DNA of 64,000 bases, taken from Streptomyces termitum (GTDB lineage Bacteria; Actinomycetota; Actinomycetes; Streptomycetales; Streptomycetaceae). Position numbers and translations under genes: made by a program. The DNA lies in assembly GCF_014650175.1 (NCBI RefSeq), contig NZ_BMUL01000006.1, positions 62,001 through 126,000 on the forward strand. The letters run 5' to 3'. How positions within the stretch are numbered: position 1 is the stretch's first letter; every line of letters starts with the position of its first letter. This document shows, one piece after another, positions 17,926-27,331 of this stretch. The notes under the pieces are model-generated. The model was given only the letters and a program-made list of their open reading frames with translations. It was not told the origin of the DNA and ran no database searches.

Positions 17926-18012
17926 GGCCCTCCGGCGCGATATGCAGAGTCACGTTCGAACACGCAGCACCCTCTCGAACTGCCGATCTCACCCGTCCCG
18001 CGGAGGACCCCC

Positions 18013-18453
18013 GTGCGCCGCCTGCCCCGTTCCCTGTCCGGCTGGACCATGGCCGTCTTCGGCGTCCTCGCCGCCGCCCTGGGGGTGGTCGGGCTGGTCG
18101 CCCCGGACGTCCTGATCACGGTGATGGGGTTCGAGCCGGTGCCCGAGGGCGCGCGGGCGGACGGCGACCACACGCTGGTCTTCCTCACCGCCTCCTCGAT
18201 GGCCGCGCTCAACATGGGCGTCTACTACGTCCTCGCGGCCCTCTCCGACTGGAAGGCGTTCTTCCGCTGGACGGTCCCCTTCCGGCTGCTGACCTGTACC
18301 GTCTTCACCCTCGCCGTGGTCACCGGCCGGGCTCCCTCCGGCTTCCTCGGCGTCGGCCTGTGGGAGGGGCTCGGGGCCGTGGTGACGGGGGCGGCCCTCT
18401 GGTACGAGAAGCGGGCCGCCGCCCCGGGGACTCAGTCCGCCGCACGTCCCTGA
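18013..18453 (+). CDS. Small four-helix membrane protein of unknown function
   Basis: A 146-residue protein with about four transmembrane segments, beginning MRRLPRSLSGWTMAVFGVLAAALG. The conserved-looking loop GFEPVPEGARADGDHT follows helix 1. GGAGGA lies about six bases before GTG 18013, which decides the start over the longer frame from 17902. I recognise no named family with certainty. Confidence 0.7.
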   Translation: MRRLPRSLSGWTMAVFGVLAAALGVVGLVAPDVLITVMGFEPVPEGARADGDHTLVFLTASSMAALNMGVYYVLAALSDWKAFFRWTVPFRLLTCTVFTLAVVTGRAPSGFLGVGLWEGLGAVVTGAALWYEKRAAAPGTQSAARP

Positions 18454-18526
18454 CCTGCGCGGAAGCCGCCGGAAATAGGGCGGTCGCCCGATCCGGCGGG
18501 GCCTCCTCAGGGGCCACGCTGCGGTC

Positions 18527-19735
18527 ATGCGCTGGTATCTGACGGGTGTGGTCGTGTCCGGGTTCGGGACGACGGCGATGTGGCTGGTCTCCGGGATCTG
18601 GGTCAAGTCGCTGACGGGTTCGGACAGTCTCGCGGCCCTCGCCGCCTTCGCCCTGTGGGCCCCCGCCCTCCTCGGGCCGCTGCTCGGCACGGTCGCCGAC
18701 CGGTTCCGCCGCCGCCCGCTGCTGGTCGGGCTCGACCTCGCCATGGCGGGGCTGCTGCCGGTCCTGCTGTGGGTGACCTCGGCCGACCGGGTCTGGCTCC
18801 TCTTCGCCGTCCTCGTGCTGTACGGCGCGCAGGGCACCGTGCACGACGCGGCCGAGCAGGCACTGCTCTCCGCCGAGGTCGACAGGGAGCGGCTCGGCGC
18901 GGTCAACGGCTGGCGGATGACGGCCGGGGAGTCGACCAAGCTGATCGCCCCGCTGGCGGCGGCCGGCCTCTTCGCCCGGTACGGGGGCGAACCGGTGGTC
19001 CTGCTGGACGCGGCGAGCTTCGTCCTGGCCGCCGGTGCCTTCGCCGCGATGCGGGTGCGGGAGGAGCCCCCGGCCGCCGCCCCGGCCGGGCGCGGGGCCC
19101 GGTGGCGGGAGACCGCCGAGGGCGTCCGGCTGCTGGCCGCCTCGCCGGGGCTGGGCCGGCTGGTCGCGACCGGCTCCTTCACCATGCTGCTCGCGGGGGT
19201 CAACGGCGCGGCGGTGTACGCGGTGGTGGACGGGGTCCTCGGCCGCGCCCCGGCGTACGCCGGAGTGCTGTACGCGGTGCAGGGCGCCGGTTCGGTGGCG
19301 GCCGGGCTGCTCGCCGGGCCGCTGCTGCGGCGGCTGCCGGAGCGGCGACTCGCCCTCGCCGGGCTCGTCCTCTTCTCGGTGGCGGCCGGGGCGCGGGCCC
19401 TGCCGTCCGGGGCGGTGGCCCTGGCGGCGAGCGCGGTGCTGGGGCTCGGCCTGCCGTGGGTGCTGGTGGCGGTGGCGACGGCGGTCCAGCGCGCGGCCCC
19501 GGCCGGGGCCGCCGGGCGGCTCGCGGCGACCGCGAACACCCTGCTCTTCGTCCCGAACGCGCTGGCCCTGGCCCTGGGCGCGGCGCTCGTGACGGCCCTG
19601 GACCCCCGGGTGCTGCTCCCGGTCCTGGCGGTGGCGGGCCTCGCCGGGGCGGCGGTCGCCGACCGCCGTCCCCGGGCGCCCCGCCCGCCCCGTACGCCCC
19701 GGCCGCCGCGCTCGTGGTGCGTGGCCGGGAGGTGA
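18527..19735 (+). CDS. MFS transporter
   Basis: A 402-residue protein with about 12 transmembrane segments. The loop between helices 2 and 3, GTVADRFRRRPLLVGLD, is the major-facilitator signature, and VNGWRMTAGESTKLIAPL matches the MFS branch similar to macrolide/antibiotic efflux (MefA/EntS-like). It is probably a proton-driven exporter. Substrate unknown. No Shine-Dalgarno sequence precedes the ATG. The C-terminal tail is Pro/Arg rich. Confidence 0.88.
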   Translation: MRWYLTGVVVSGFGTTAMWLVSGIWVKSLTGSDSLAALAAFALWAPALLGPLLGTVADRFRRRPLLVGLDLAMAGLLPVLLWVTSADRVWLLFAVLVLYGAQGTVHDAAEQALLSAEVDRERLGAVNGWRMTAGESTKLIAPLAAAGLFARYGGEPVVLLDAASFVLAAGAFAAMRVREEPPAAAPAGRGARWRETAEGVRLLAASPGLGRLVATGSFTMLLAGVNGAAVYAVVDGVLGRAPAYAGVLYAVQGAGSVAAGLLAGPLLRRLPERRLALAGLVLFSVAAGARALPSGAVALAASAVLGLGLPWVLVAVATAVQRAAPAGAAGRLAATANTLLFVPNALALALGAALVTALDPRVLLPVLAVAGLAGAAVADRRPRAPRPPRTPRPPRSWCVAGR

Positions 19736-19780
19736 CGGGGAGCATGGAAGGGGTGTCGGGCTCGGCGGGAGGAGGGCAGG

Positions 19781-21898
19781 GTGACGGCCGGTTCCTTCCC
19801 GGGCGCGGGCGCGGGCATGGGCGCGGGCACGCATGCGGGCACGGGCGCGGACGGTCTCCCGGGTCCGGTGGCGGACCTCGACGCGAAGGGCCTGCTCGAC
19901 GTGCTCGGGGTGGCCGCCGTGGTGGTGGACTCCGCCGGGCGGATCGTGCTGTGGAGCCCGCAGGCCGAGGGCCTGTTCGGCTACCGCGCCGAGGAGGCCC
20001 TGGGGCAGTACGTGGCCCGGCTGATCGTCGACGAGGAACACCGGGCGGAGGCGGTGCGCCTGTTCGGCGAGGTGCTGCGGCACGGCACCGCCTGGGCGGG
20101 CACCTTCCCCGTACGGCACAAGGACGGATCGGCCCGCGAGGTGGAGTTCCGCAACATGCGGCTCACCGACGACCTGGGGGGCCTGTACGCGCTCGGCATC
20201 GCCGCCGACCGGAGCGCCGTGGACCGGGTGGAGACCGGGCTGGCCCTCTCCGACCGGCTGGTCTCCCAGTCCCCGATCGGCCTCGCCGTCCTCGACACCG
20301 AGCTGCGGTACGTGCTGGTCAACCCGGCCCTGGAGCGGTTCAACGGCATTCCGGCCGCCCGCCACCTGGGCCGGCTGCCCTCGGAGGTGCTGACCGGCGT
20401 GGACACCGGGCCGGCGGAGGCGGCGGCCCGGCAGGTGCTGGCGACCGGGGTGCCGCGCCTCGGCTTCCAGGTGCTGGGGTCCGTGCCCGGCGACCCGGGC
20501 GGCCGGCGCGCCTGGTCGGTGTCGTTCTACCGGCTGGAAGCGGCCGGGGGCCGGGTCCTGGGGGTGGCGACCTGGGTGGTGGACGTGACCGAGCGGCACC
20601 GGGCGGACGCGGCGGCCGACCGGTCCCGGCGGCGGCTCGCGCTGGTCGCGGACGCCTCCGCCCGGGTCGGCACCACCCTGGAGGTGGAGCGGACGGCGGG
20701 CGAGCTGGCCTCGGTGGTGGTGCCGGCCCTCGCCGACGTCGCGGCGGTCGACGTCCTCGACGCGGTGCTCTCGCCGCACCGGCCGGGCGGCCCCGGGCAC
20801 GGTCCGGCGCTGTTCCGGGCGCTGGCGGTGGCCACCGAGCACGAGACGGAGGCGCTGCCGGCCGCCGACCGGCCCGGCTCGGTCGCCCTGTACGGGGCGG
20901 ACCGGCTGGTCACCCGGTGCGTGCGGACCAGGCGGCCGGTGCTGGTGCCCCGGGTGGGCCCGGCGGACCTGGCGCGGATCGCGCGCGACCCGGAGGCGGC
21001 CGAGCGGCTGGCGCGGGCCGGGGTCCACTCGTACCTGGCGGTGCCGCTGATCTCCCGGGGCGAGGTGCTGGGGGCGCTCGACCTGAAGCGGGACCGCAAT
21101 CCGCTGCCCTTCGACGAGGACGACGTGCTGCTGGCGGTGGAGCTGGCCGCGCGGGCGGCGGTCGGCATCGACAACGCCCGCTGGCACCAGAGCGTGCGCA
21201 ACGCGGCGGTGACCCTCCAGCGCAGCCTGCTGCCGGGCGAGCCGCCGGCCCGGCCCGGCCTGGAGGTGGCGGCCCGCTACCAGCCGGCCCAGGCGTCCAG
21301 CGGGGTCGGCGGGGACTGGTACGACGTGATCGCCCTGCCCCGCGACCGGACCGCCCTGGTGGTCGGCGACGTGATGGGCAGCGGCATCGACGCGGCGGCG
21401 ACCATGGGCGGGCTGCGGACCGCCACCCGGGCCTTCGCCGACCTGGACCTGCCGCCCGAGCAGGTGCTGCGGCACCTGGACCGGATCACGGTGGCCCCGG
21501 AGCACTCCATCGCCACCTGCCTGTTCGCGGTGCACGACCCGGCCCGGGGCCGCTGCCGGATCGCGAACGCCGGCCACCTGCCGCCGGTGCGGCTGCCGGC
21601 CGCCGGACCGGCCGAGCTGGTGCCGGTGGCGACCGGGGTGCCGCTGGGGGTGGGCGGCGGGGCCTTCCGCACGACCGGGGTGCCCTTCCTGCCGGACGAC
21701 CGGCTGGTGCTGTACACCGACGGGCTGATCGAGACCCGGGACGCCCCCATCGACGAGCGGCTGGCGCTGCTGGTGCGGCTGGTGGAGGAGACCCGGGGGC
21801 TGCCCCTGGAGGAGAGCTGCGACCGGCTGCTGCGGGAGCTGCGGCGGCCCGGCGCGCCGGACGACGTGGCGCTGCTGATCGCCCGGAGCACCCGGTGA
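19781..21898 (+). CDS. PAS-PAS-GAF-SpoIIE (PP2C) protein phosphatase
   Basis: A 705-residue soluble signalling protein. PAS 1 (about 30-145, including VVVDSAGRIVLWSPQAEGLFGYRAEEALG) is followed by PAS 2 (about 155-275, LAVLDTELRYVLVNPALERFNG), GAF (about 285-475) and a PP2C/SpoIIE phosphatase domain (about 485-705). The phosphatase metal-binding motifs are GVGGDWYDVI near 507 and GDVMGSGIDAAATM. Such proteins dephosphorylate anti-anti-sigma factors. No kinase-type HATPase domain is present, unlike the next gene. GTG 19781 is preceded by GGAGGAGGG. Its stop overlaps the start of the next phosphatase gene by GTGA. Confidence 0.92.
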   Translation: MTAGSFPGAGAGMGAGTHAGTGADGLPGPVADLDAKGLLDVLGVAAVVVDSAGRIVLWSPQAEGLFGYRAEEALGQYVARLIVDEEHRAEAVRLFGEVLRHGTAWAGTFPVRHKDGSAREVEFRNMRLTDDLGGLYALGIAADRSAVDRVETGLALSDRLVSQSPIGLAVLDTELRYVLVNPALERFNGIPAARHLGRLPSEVLTGVDTGPAEAAARQVLATGVPRLGFQVLGSVPGDPGGRRAWSVSFYRLEAAGGRVLGVATWVVDVTERHRADAAADRSRRRLALVADASARVGTTLEVERTAGELASVVVPALADVAAVDVLDAVLSPHRPGGPGHGPALFRALAVATEHETEALPAADRPGSVALYGADRLVTRCVRTRRPVLVPRVGPADLARIARDPEAAERLARAGVHSYLAVPLISRGEVLGALDLKRDRNPLPFDEDDVLLAVELAARAAVGIDNARWHQSVRNAAVTLQRSLLPGEPPARPGLEVAARYQPAQASSGVGGDWYDVIALPRDRTALVVGDVMGSGIDAAATMGGLRTATRAFADLDLPPEQVLRHLDRITVAPEHSIATCLFAVHDPARGRCRIANAGHLPPVRLPAAGPAELVPVATGVPLGVGGGAFRTTGVPFLPDDRLVLYTDGLIETRDAPIDERLALLVRLVEETRGLPLEESCDRLLRELRRPGAPDDVALLIARSTR

Positions 21899-24657
21899 GG
21901 CGGCGCCGGCGCGGGCCGGGGCGGGAGCGGAGTTCCGGGCTGCGGAGCCTGGCCGGGCAGGTCTTCGCGCTGGAGGCGCTGATCGCGCTCCTCGTGATCG
22001 TGGCGGCGGTGGCGATCACCTTCCACCAGGCCCGGCAGGACGTGCTGCGGGACGCCCGGCTGCGGTCGCTGGCGGTGGCGGAGGCGTTCGCGAAGGCGCC
22101 CGGGGTGGAGACGGCGCTGGAGTCGCCGGATCCGACGGCGGCCCTCCAGGGGCGGACCGAGCAGGTGCGGCGGGCGACCGGGGTGGACTTCATCGCGGTC
22201 CTCGGCCCGGACGGGGTCCGGTACACGGACCCGGAGCCCGCGCTGATCGGGACGAAGGCGGCCGGTGACTTCTCCCGGGCGGTGGAGGACGGGGAGGCGT
22301 ACACGGAGACCTTCCGGGGCGCGCCGCACGACGCGGTGCGGGCGGTGGCGCCGGTGGAGGACGCGGGGGGCCGGACCGTCGGGCTGGTGACCAGCGGCAT
22401 CGAGGTGGAGAGCATCAGCGGGGTGACGCGCGGGCGGCTGCTCGTGCTGACGGCGTCGGGCGCGGGGGCGCTGGTCCTGGCGGTGGGCGGGGCGGCGCTG
22501 GTGTCGCGGCGGCTGCGGCGGCAGACGCACGGGCTGGGCCCGGCGGAGATGACCCGGATGAAGGAGCACCACGAGGCGGTGCTGCACGCGGTCCGGGAGG
22601 GGGTGCTGATCGTCGGCGCGGACCGGCGGCTGGTGCTCGCCAACGACGAGGCGCGGCGGCTGCTCGGGCTGTCGGCGGACGCGGAGCGGCGGCCGGTGGC
22701 GGAGCTGGGGCTCGCTCCCCGGACGGTGGAGCTGCTGGAGTCGGGGCGGGAGGTGACGGACGAGGTGCTGCGGGCGGGCGGGCGGCTACTGGCGGTGAAC
22801 GTGCGGCCGACGCCGGCCGAGGGCGGGGCGGCGGGGTGCGTGATGACGATGCGGGACAGCACCGAGCTGGCGGCGGTCTCCGGGCGGGCGGAGGTGGCGC
22901 GGGAGCGGCTGGAGCTGCTGTACGAGGCGGGCATGCGGATCGGGACGACGCTGGAGGTGGTGCGGACGGCGGAGGAGCTGGCGGAGGTGGCGGTGCCCCG
23001 GTTCGCGGACTTCGCGTCGGTGGAGCTGCTGGAGCCGGTGCTGCGGGGCGAGGAGCCGCCGCAGGACGCGACGCTGTCGCGGATGCGCCGGACGGCGCTG
23101 AGCGGGGTGCGGGCGGAGGGGCCGCTCCAGCCGGTCGGGGAGGAGATCCGCTTCCACGTGCCGAGCACGCCGATGGCGCAGGCGCTGGCGACCGGGCACG
23201 CGGTGGCGCAGGAGCTGGCGGAGGCGGAGGGGTGGCGGGCGCAGGACCCGGCGGGGGCGGCGCGGGCGCTGGCGTACGGGATGCGGTCGCTGCTGACGGT
23301 GCCGCTGCTGGCGCGGGGGGTGGTGCTGGGGATGGCGAACTTCTGGCGGACGGAGGCGTCGGAGCCGTTCGGCGAGGAGGACCTGGACTTCGCGGAGGAG
23401 CTGGCGGCGCGGGCGGCGGTGGCGGTGGACAACGCCCGCCGGTTCACCCGGGAGCACGCGATGGCGGTGACGCTCCAGCGGAGCCTGCTGCCCCGGGTGC
23501 TGCCGGAGCAGGACGCGGTGGAGGTGGCGTACCGCTACCTGCCGGCGAAGGCGGGGGTGGGCGGCGACTGGTTCGACGTGATCCCGCTGCCGGGGGCGCG
23601 GGTGGCGCTGGTGGTGGGCGACGTGGTGGGGCACGGGCTGCACGCGGCGGCGACGATGGGGCGGCTGCGGACGGCGGTGCACAACTTCTCGACGCTGGAC
23701 GTGCCGCCGGACGAGATCCTGGGGCACCTGGACGAGCTGGCCGGGCGGATCGACGAGGAGGCGGATCCGGCGGCGGGCGGCGACGGGCGGCGGGAGGAGA
23801 GCATCACCGGCGCGACCTGTCTGTACGCGATCTACGATCCGGCGTCCGGGCGGTGCGTGGTGGCGAGCGCGGGGCATCCGGGTCCGGCGGTGGTGGGCGC
23901 GGACGGGCGGGTGGAGTTCCCGCCGCTGTCGCCGGGGCTGCCGCTGGGGCTGGGGCTCGGGCTGGGGGACGTGCCGTTCGAGACGACGGAGCTGCTGCTG
24001 CCGGAGGACAGCAAGCTGGTGCTGTTCACGGACGGGCTTCTGGAGGACCACGGGCGGGACCTGGGGGCGGGGCTGCGGCTGCTGCGGCGGACGCTGGAGC
24101 GGCCGGACCGGAGTCCGGAGCAGATCTGTGCGGACGTGCTGGCGAACCTGCTGTCGCCGACGCCCCGGGACGACATCGCGCTGCTGGTGGCGCGGGCGCG
24201 GCGGCTCCCGGCGGACCGGATCGCCGAGTGGGAGGTGGCGCGGGACCCGGCGGCGGTGTCGCCGGTGCGGAACGCGGCGGCGGCGAAGCTGGCGGAGTGG
24301 GGTCTGGAGGAGCCGGTCTTCGCCATGGAGCTGATCCTGAGCGAGCTGGTGACGAACGCGGTGCGGTACGGGGCGGACCCGGTGCGGGTGCGGCTGCTGT
24401 ACGACCGGACGCTGGTGTGCGAGGTGTCGGACGGCAGCAGCACCTCGCCGCACCTGCGGCACGCGACGGACACGGAGGAGGGCGGGCGGGGGCTGTACCT
24501 GGTGGCGCGGTACGCGGAGCGGTGGGGGACGCGATACGGGCCCCGGGGGAAGACGATCTGGGCGGAGCTGCGGGTGGGGCCGGACGGCGGGGAGGGCCCG
24601 GAGCCGGGTCCGGCGGCGGATCTCGACCTGGACGCGCTGGAGAAGCTGGCCTGGTGA
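21895..24657 (+). CDS. Membrane sensor PAS-GAF-SpoIIE phosphatase with HATPase domain
   Basis: A 920-residue protein. A basic N-terminus and helix 22-42 lead into an extracytoplasmic DcuS/CitA-like sensor (about 43-180). A second membrane helix (181-203) follows, then PAS (about 225-330), GAF (about 340-525), a SpoIIE/PP2C domain (motif GVGGDWFDVI near 555, GDVVGHGLHAAATM) and a C-terminal anti-sigma-type HATPase_c domain with ELILSELVTNAVRYG near 811 and GGRGLYLVARYAERWG. It joins switch phosphatase and anti-sigma kinase in one polypeptide with a membrane sensor. GTG 21895 overlaps the upstream stop, so the two phosphatases are translationally coupled. Confidence 0.9.
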   Translation: MRRRRRGPGRERSSGLRSLAGQVFALEALIALLVIVAAVAITFHQARQDVLRDARLRSLAVAEAFAKAPGVETALESPDPTAALQGRTEQVRRATGVDFIAVLGPDGVRYTDPEPALIGTKAAGDFSRAVEDGEAYTETFRGAPHDAVRAVAPVEDAGGRTVGLVTSGIEVESISGVTRGRLLVLTASGAGALVLAVGGAALVSRRLRRQTHGLGPAEMTRMKEHHEAVLHAVREGVLIVGADRRLVLANDEARRLLGLSADAERRPVAELGLAPRTVELLESGREVTDEVLRAGGRLLAVNVRPTPAEGGAAGCVMTMRDSTELAAVSGRAEVARERLELLYEAGMRIGTTLEVVRTAEELAEVAVPRFADFASVELLEPVLRGEEPPQDATLSRMRRTALSGVRAEGPLQPVGEEIRFHVPSTPMAQALATGHAVAQELAEAEGWRAQDPAGAARALAYGMRSLLTVPLLARGVVLGMANFWRTEASEPFGEEDLDFAEELAARAAVAVDNARRFTREHAMAVTLQRSLLPRVLPEQDAVEVAYRYLPAKAGVGGDWFDVIPLPGARVALVVGDVVGHGLHAAATMGRLRTAVHNFSTLDVPPDEILGHLDELAGRIDEEADPAAGGDGRREESITGATCLYAIYDPASGRCVVASAGHPGPAVVGADGRVEFPPLSPGLPLGLGLGLGDVPFETTELLLPEDSKLVLFTDGLLEDHGRDLGAGLRLLRRTLERPDRSPEQICADVLANLLSPTPRDDIALLVARARRLPADRIAEWEVARDPAAVSPVRNAAAAKLAEWGLEEPVFAMELILSELVTNAVRYGADPVRVRLLYDRTLVCEVSDGSSTSPHLRHATDTEEGGRGLYLVARYAERWGTRYGPRGKTIWAELRVGPDGGEGPEPGPAADLDLDALEKLAW

Positions 24658-24692
24658 GCGGGGCGCCGCCCCTCCGGACCGCGGATCCCGCA

Positions 24693-24702
24693 TGGTATAC
24701 CA
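24693..24702. promoter_or_regulatory. Perfect palindrome TGGTATACCA over the promoter of an amidohydrolase gene
   Basis: The 10-bp palindrome is surrounded by a locally AT-rich stretch in very GC-rich DNA, 31 bases before the GTG at 24734. It contains TATACC, a possible -10 element. The half-site pattern resembles GntR-family operators. The regulator is not identified. Confidence 0.55.
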
Positions 24703-24733
24703 AAAGGGTCCGTCCGAACCGAAGGAGAAGCCC

Positions 24734-25936
24734 GTGAGCCCCACCCCTCCCACCGTGACCCTCTTCCACGACGTACGGCCCTTCGGCGGGCCGTCCGGCG
24801 ACCTGGTCTCCGTCGACGGCGTGCTGGTCGACCGGGTGCCCGAGGGCGCGGCGGTCGAGCGGGTGGACGGCGGCGGGCGCCTCGCCCTGCCGACCCTGGT
24901 CGACGCCCACATCCACCCGGACAAGACCTCCTGGGGCGAGCCCTGGTACCGCCGCCGCCCGGCCGAGGGCATCGCCGAGTTCGTCGCCGGCGACGTGGAC
25001 CTGGCCCGCTCGCTGCCCACCCCGGTCGGCGAGCGGGCGCTGCGCCTGATGACCCACGCGGCGACCCGGGGCACCCGCGCGATGCGGGCCCACGCCGACG
25101 TGGCCCCCGCCTACGGCCTGGCCGGCGTCGAGGGCATCGCGGCCGCCGCCGCGAAGCTGGCCGGGATCGTCGACGTCGAGCTGGTGGCCTTCCCGCAGCA
25201 CGGCGTGATCCGTGCCCCGGGGGCGGCGGAGCTGCTCGCGGAGGCGGCGGCGAGCGGTCTGGTCAGCCACATCGGCGGCATCGACCCGACCGGTTTCGAC
25301 GCGGGCGGCGACCGGGACGGCGACCAGCTCGGCCTGGTCTTCGCCCTGGCCGAGAAGCACGGCCTGGGCCTCGACATCCATCTGCACGACCGGGGCGAGC
25401 CGGGCCTCGCGGTGATCCGGGACATCGCCGCCCGCACCCGCGCCGCCGGGCTCGGCGGCAGGGTCGCGGTGGCGCACGCCTTCGCCGTCGCGGGCCTGTC
25501 CGGGCGGGAGCTCGACGAGACCGCCGACCTGCTGGCCGGGGCCGGGGTGGCGCTCACCACGGTCGCCCTGGGCGAGACGACGATCCTGCCCTTCCGGCGG
25601 CTCGCCGAGCGCGGGGTGACCGTCGGCCTCGGCTCGGACGGCGTCCGCGACAGCTGGAGCCCGTACGGCGACGCCGACATGCTGCACCGCGCCTGGCTGG
25701 CCGGCTGGGCGCTCGACGCCCGCCTCGACGAGGAGCTGGAGGCGTGCTTCGCCGTCGCCGCCGACGGCGGTGCGGCGCTGCTGGGTCTGCCCGCCGCCGA
25801 CCTGCGGCCGGGCTCCCCCGCCGACTTCATGCTGGTCGAGGGCGAGTGCCTGCCGCAGGTCGTGGTGGACCAGCCGCGCCGCGACCTGGTGGTGCGGGCG
25901 GGCCGGGTGGTGGCCCGGGACGGCCGCCTGGTCTGA
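24734..25936 (+). CDS. Cytosine-deaminase-like amidohydrolase
   Basis: A 400-residue amidohydrolase. LALPTLVDAHIHPDKTSWG holds the first metal histidines, GLVSHIGGIDPTGFD and LGLDIHLHDRGEPG the next, VAVAHAFAVAGLSG a further histidine, and GVTVGLGSDGVRDSWSPYGDADML the catalytic aspartate. These match the CodA/N-isopropylammelide-type deaminase branch. GTG 24734 follows GAAGGAGAA. The ATG at 24692 in the same frame lies at the operator and is rejected. It probably deaminates a cyclic N-heterocycle. The substrate is unproven. Confidence 0.82.
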   Translation: MSPTPPTVTLFHDVRPFGGPSGDLVSVDGVLVDRVPEGAAVERVDGGGRLALPTLVDAHIHPDKTSWGEPWYRRRPAEGIAEFVAGDVDLARSLPTPVGERALRLMTHAATRGTRAMRAHADVAPAYGLAGVEGIAAAAAKLAGIVDVELVAFPQHGVIRAPGAAELLAEAAASGLVSHIGGIDPTGFDAGGDRDGDQLGLVFALAEKHGLGLDIHLHDRGEPGLAVIRDIAARTRAAGLGGRVAVAHAFAVAGLSGRELDETADLLAGAGVALTTVALGETTILPFRRLAERGVTVGLGSDGVRDSWSPYGDADMLHRAWLAGWALDARLDEELEACFAVAADGGAALLGLPAADLRPGSPADFMLVEGECLPQVVVDQPRRDLVVRAGRVVARDGRLV

Positions 25937-26306
25937 GCCGCGCCGGACGCGGGAACGACGGGTACGGACGGAACGGGACGAGCGGGACGGGCGCCGGACC
26001 CGGCGGGCCGCGGCGCCGGCGCTGCCGGGGCCGGTCGCCGGACGGAGCGGGCGTCCGCGGGCCCGGCCGGTGATACGGGGGAGCCGGCCGGGCCCGGTTC
26101 GACGGCGCGCGCTGGCAGCGCCGGACGCGACCACCGTAGGCCGCCGCCCGGGCGCGCCGCGATCCGCGGAACGCGGCTCCTGTCCGGAATGCGCGGCGGT
26201 TCGGCGCACGCGGACGCACGGGAGGGGCGCACGGCTCCCCCACAGGGACCGCACGGGTCCCGGCCCGGTCCAGGCCCGACGCGGCCCCGGACCGGTCCCG
26301 GCCCGG
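25937..26306. other. 370-bp convergent intergenic region with terminator and direct repeat
   Basis: Between the amidohydrolase and araC stops lie a strong hairpin (26059-26095) and a 15-bp direct repeat GGTCCCGGCCCGGTC at 26256-26270 and 26294-26308, the second copy touching the araC stop. I see no credible gene here. Confidence 0.5.
26059..26095. terminator. Bidirectional terminator hairpin
   Basis: Perfect 12-base arms GGGCCCGGCCGG (26059-26070) and CCGGCCGGGCCC (26084-26095) with a 13-base loop. Confidence 0.7.
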
Positions 26307-27275
26307 TCAGTGGCGTCCGGTGCGCAGGGTCCGGGACGGGGACTCGCCGAACCTCTCCCGGTAGCGGGCCGCGAAGCGCCCCTGGTGGGTGAAGCCCCAC
26401 CGCCAGGCGACCTCGCTCACGCTCACCTCGTCCGGCTCCGCCGCCCGCAGCTCCTCCCGCACCCGGTCCAGCCGGACCTCCCGGAGGTACGCCATCGGGG
26501 ACATGCCCACGCACTCCCGGAAGGACTCCTGGAGCCGGCGCACGCTCACGCGCGCGTGCGCCGCGAGTTCGGCGGTGGTGAAGGGGTGCTCGGGGCGCTC
26601 CCGCACCGCGTCCATGGCCCGTTTGACGGGGGCCGGCCGGTGCGGTCCCGAGGGGTGCGCGAGCTCGTCCCGCCAGGGGTGGTCGGCGGCCAGCAGCAGC
26701 CCGTTGAGCAGCGCCTCCTGGAGCGGCCGGGCGACCAGCTCGTGCCGGACCAGGCCGCCGTCGGCGCGCGCCTCGGCGGCGATCCGGCGGGCGAGCCGGA
26801 CCCAGCCGAGGCCGGGACCGCACGCGATGTCGAGGCGGGGCCGCAGGACGAGCGGGCCCCGGGGCGGCCGGCCGAGCAGGCACTCCAGCCGGTCGCGCAG
26901 TTCGGCGGCGCCCACCTTCACGGAGAGGATCCGCGCGTCGCCGCTCCAGCGGTCGAGGAAGGTGTCCCCGGCCGGGTCGAGGAGCAGCGCCTCGCGGGCG
27001 GTGGCCCGCAGTGCGGGGCCCCGGCCCTGGCGCATCTCCATGGTGCCGCCGAGCGGGGCGTTGAGGTGGTGGGCGCCGAGCTCGCCGAAGCTCATCCGGA
27101 CGTCGGCGCCGCAGCTGAGCTCGCCGATCACCAGCGGTCCGAAGTCGACGATGTCGAAGCGGGCGGCGAAGGTCCGGTGGGGGTCCACGACCGCCATCCG
27201 GCTCGCGTAGTACCGCGCGTCGAGTTCCTCGCGCGCCTCGTCGACGTCCCCGGTCGTGAAAGAGCTCCCACCCAC
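26307..27275 (-). CDS. AraC-family transcriptional regulator
   Basis: A 322-residue protein. The N-terminal half resembles the AraC-binding-like domain found in regulators such as NhaR/OruR types (ADVRMSFGELGAHHLNAPLGG). The C-terminal 100 residues carry two helix-turn-helix units: FTTAELAAHARVSVRRLQESFRECVGMSPMAYLREVRLDRVREEL and SVSEVAWRWGFTHQGRFAARYRERFGESPS, the standard AraC signature. Neighbouring promoters to which it might bind are those of the divergent small gene at 27332 and the TerD gene. No target is shown. Confidence 0.9.
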   Translation of the reverse strand: MGGSSFTTGDVDEAREELDARYYASRMAVVDPHRTFAARFDIVDFGPLVIGELSCGADVRMSFGELGAHHLNAPLGGTMEMRQGRGPALRATAREALLLDPAGDTFLDRWSGDARILSVKVGAAELRDRLECLLGRPPRGPLVLRPRLDIACGPGLGWVRLARRIAAEARADGGLVRHELVARPLQEALLNGLLLAADHPWRDELAHPSGPHRPAPVKRAMDAVRERPEHPFTTAELAAHARVSVRRLQESFRECVGMSPMAYLREVRLDRVREELRAAEPDEVSVSEVAWRWGFTHQGRFAARYRERFGESPSRTLRTGRH

Positions 27276-27331
27276 GATGCGAAAGATAATTCATATGACG
27301 GGCCTGTCCGGGAGCGGGCAGGATGCCCGGC

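Noticed and set aside
18580..21894. A continuous frame over 6 kb spanning the MFS and first phosphatase genes before the membrane phosphatase
   Set aside because: In extremely GC-rich DNA stop codons are rare in shadow frames. The part before 21895 is Arg/Gly/Ala-rich with no domain. The real genes use other frames.
26256..26308. 15-bp direct repeat read as an attachment site
   Set aside because: The copies are only 38 bases apart, GC-rich low-complexity, and no integrase or tRNA lies near.
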